In this document: one piece after another, positions 12,430 to 13,447 of the stretch | Layout of the letters: the number at the start of each line of letters is the position of its first letter | Numbering within the stretch: position 1 is the first letter of the stretch | From: Chloroflexota bacterium | GTDB taxonomy: Bacteria; Chloroflexota; Limnocylindria; QHBO01 | Assembly: GCA_013697395.1 (NCBI GenBank) | Contig: JACCWY010000344.1 | Location: forward strand, 1 to 13,447 | Direction: 5' to 3' | Length of the DNA stretch: 13,447 nucleotides | The notes under the pieces: generated by a model | Databases searched by the model: none | What the model was told of the DNA's origin: nothing | The model's input: the letters and a program-made list of their open reading frames with translations, nothing else | Made by a program: the position numbers and the translations under genes

Positions 12430-13447
12430 GCCTCGCTCGACTGCGGCCGGGCAGGCTCGACGGGTCTTCCTGGCGGCCACCGGCCAGAACCGGGGTAAGA
12501 CGACCACCAGCGTCGGGCTGACCGCGGCCATCCGCGAGCGAGGGCTGCGGCTCGGGTTCCTGAAGCCGGTCGGGCAGCGCTACCTCGTGGTCGACGGCAC
12601 GCGTGCCGACGAGGACGCCGTCCTCATGCAGGCGGTCTTCGATCTCCCCGATGCGCTGAACGACATGTCGCCCGTGACCCTGCCTCGCGGCTTCACGACC
12701 GACTTCATCATGGGCCGCATCGCCGACGATCTCGCCGCCCAGGTCACGGGCGCCTTCGGGCGGGTGGCCGACGGAAAGGACCTCGTCGTGATCGAGGGCA
12801 CCGGACACGCCGGCGTCGGCGCCGTCATCGAGCTGTCGAACGCGCGCGCCGCAGCGCTGCTCGGAGCACCGGTGATCATCGTGTCGGAGGGCGGCGTGGG
12901 ACGGCCGATCGACGAGATCGTGCTGAACCACGCCCTGTTTGCCGCGCACGGGGTGGAGGTCCTCGGGGCGGTCGTCAACAAGGTCGACGTCGAGTCGCAC
13001 CCGCACCTGCCCGACGTGCTCCTGCGTGGCCTTGCGCAGCACGGGATCGAGCTGCTGGGGTGCATCCCGTATTCGGAGTTCCTGGCCAACCCCTCGCTCG
13101 AGCTGATCGCCACGCATCTCGACGGCGAGCTCCTGTCCGGGCGGGCCGAGCCCGGGCGGACGATCGGGCATGTCGCGATCGGCGCCATGCACGCGGGCCA
13201 TGCCGTCGAGCACCTGGCCGAACGAACGCTTCTCATCACGCCGGGCGACCGCGAGGATCTGCTCGCAGCCGCGCTGGACGCGAACCGGCGGGCGGGAGAC
13301 GTGCCGCTCGTGAGCGGAGTCATCCTCAGCGGCGGGTATCGCCCGTCGGACTCCCTCCTCACGACCCTGCGCGACGCCGACCTGTTCGCCTACCTGGTCG
13401 AATCCGATACGTATCGCACGGCGCAGGCAGTCGACGAGGTCCTGGTC
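12422..13447 (+). CDS. BioD-like P-loop ATPase with DRTGG-type domain (3' end outside window)
   Basis: 342 codons are present and the frame is open at the right edge. The N-terminal domain resembles the dethiobiotin-synthetase-like P-loop NTPases that form the N-terminus of some phosphotransacetylase proteins (COG0857). The Walker A sequence is ATGQNRGKTTTSVGL (Gly21, Lys26). A Walker B-like stretch LVVIEGTGHAGVGAVIELS and GAPVIIVSEGGVGRPIDEI follow, then VLGAVVNKVD as the nucleotide-base region. From about residue 235, HVAIGAMHAGHAVEHL and LLITPGDREDLLAAAL look like a DRTGG domain. No phosphotransacetylase catalytic domain is seen before the window ends, so it may be a stand-alone ATPase-DRTGG protein of about 350-360 aa. 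GTG 12422 is chosen; it overlaps the previous stop (GTGGTTGA). A real biotin-pathway BioD is unlikely given the DRTGG half and the context. Confidence 0.82.
   Translation, partial: MVEPRSTAAGQARRVFLAATGQNRGKTTTSVGLTAAIRERGLRLGFLKPVGQRYLVVDGTRADEDAVLMQAVFDLPDALNDMSPVTLPRGFTTDFIMGRIADDLAAQVTGAFGRVADGKDLVVIEGTGHAGVGAVIELSNARAAALLGAPVIIVSEGGVGRPIDEIVLNHALFAAHGVEVLGAVVNKVDVESHPHLPDVLLRGLAQHGIELLGCIPYSEFLANPSLELIATHLDGELLSGRAEPGRTIGHVAIGAMHAGHAVEHLAERTLLITPGDREDLLAAALDANRRAGDVPLVSGVILSGGYRPSDSLLTTLRDADLFAYLVESDTYRTAQAVDEVLV

Noticed and set aside
10462..12531. Very long open frame on the minus strand opposite the glutamate dehydrogenase gene and the 201-aa gene
   Set aside because: Its translation is low-complexity (Arg/Val/Asp/His-rich) with no domain, and the plus strand carries clear genes. 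Antisense frames stay open because of high GC in third codon positions.
1..13447. tRNA/rRNA genes, CRISPR arrays, insertion sequences, phage or defence genes
   Set aside because: No cloverleaf with a GTTCRA-type arm, no regularly spaced repeats with spacers, no transposase or integrase motifs, and no restriction, toxin or nuclease motifs were seen. The genes are all metabolic with uniform composition.
12422..13447. Biotin-synthesis BioD
   Set aside because: The P-loop half resembles BioD, but the second half is DRTGG-like and no biotin gene is nearby.

Overview
The window is a gene-dense, very GC-rich bacterial segment (about 70% GC by eye, with G/C-biased third codon positions). Every recognisable gene is metabolic. 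I see no tRNA, rRNA, CRISPR array, insertion sequence or phage gene. The base composition, the apparent leaderless promoters (a -10-like hexamer exactly 6 nt before the ATG) and the GTG starts suit a Chloroflexota-type lineage or an actinobacterium-like lineage. That assignment is inference, and I cannot name a species.

Layout, left to right. (1) 1-2392 (+): the 3' end of an acyl-CoA dehydrogenase, then a long-chain acyl-CoA synthetase, forming a fatty-acid activation and oxidation pair. (2) 2389-5729 (-): a tightly packed galactose operon. In transcription order it holds a 59-aa small protein, galT, galK, and an M24-peptidase-like protein that seems to have lost metal ligands. Its genes overlap or nearly touch (8-nt overlap, 2-nt gap, GTGA overlap), and its last stop codon overlaps the acyl-CoA synthetase stop in a shared CTAG. 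(3) 5816-8896 (+): transcribed divergently from the galactose operon across 86 bp. It holds a GH1-like glycosidase, a zinc-dependent alcohol/polyol dehydrogenase, and a winged-helix regulator. The dehydrogenase lacks its C-terminus and the regulator lacks its N-terminus; they meet out of frame near 8021-8040, which looks like a deletion or a misassembly. (4) 8967-10142 (+): a complete thiolase with the full catalytic set. (5) 10143-10473: a 331-bp non-coding stretch with a repeated GCTCGAT word, a TAGAAT promoter-like hexamer and a small hairpin. (6) 10474-13447 (+): Glu/Leu/Phe-type amino-acid dehydrogenase (probably glutamate dehydrogenase), a 201-aa protein of unknown function, and a BioD-like/DRTGG-type P-loop ATPase that runs off the window.

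How the genes fit together. Regions 2 and 3 read as one sugar module: the glycosidase could release a sugar, GalK and GalT would feed galactose into the Leloir pathway, and the dehydrogenase and regulator would handle another sugar or control expression. galE, galM and transporters are absent from the window. The acyl-CoA dehydrogenase, acyl-CoA synthetase and thiolase belong to beta-oxidation or acetoacetyl-CoA chemistry but are not one operon. I found no clearly new defence or mobile system. The items most worth a second look are the dehydrogenase/regulator junction, the three identically spaced leaderless-type promoters, the degenerate M24 protein in a galactose operon, the small protein overlapping galT, the paired hairpins around the dehydrogenase gene, and the unknown 201-aa protein coupled to the P-loop ATPase.
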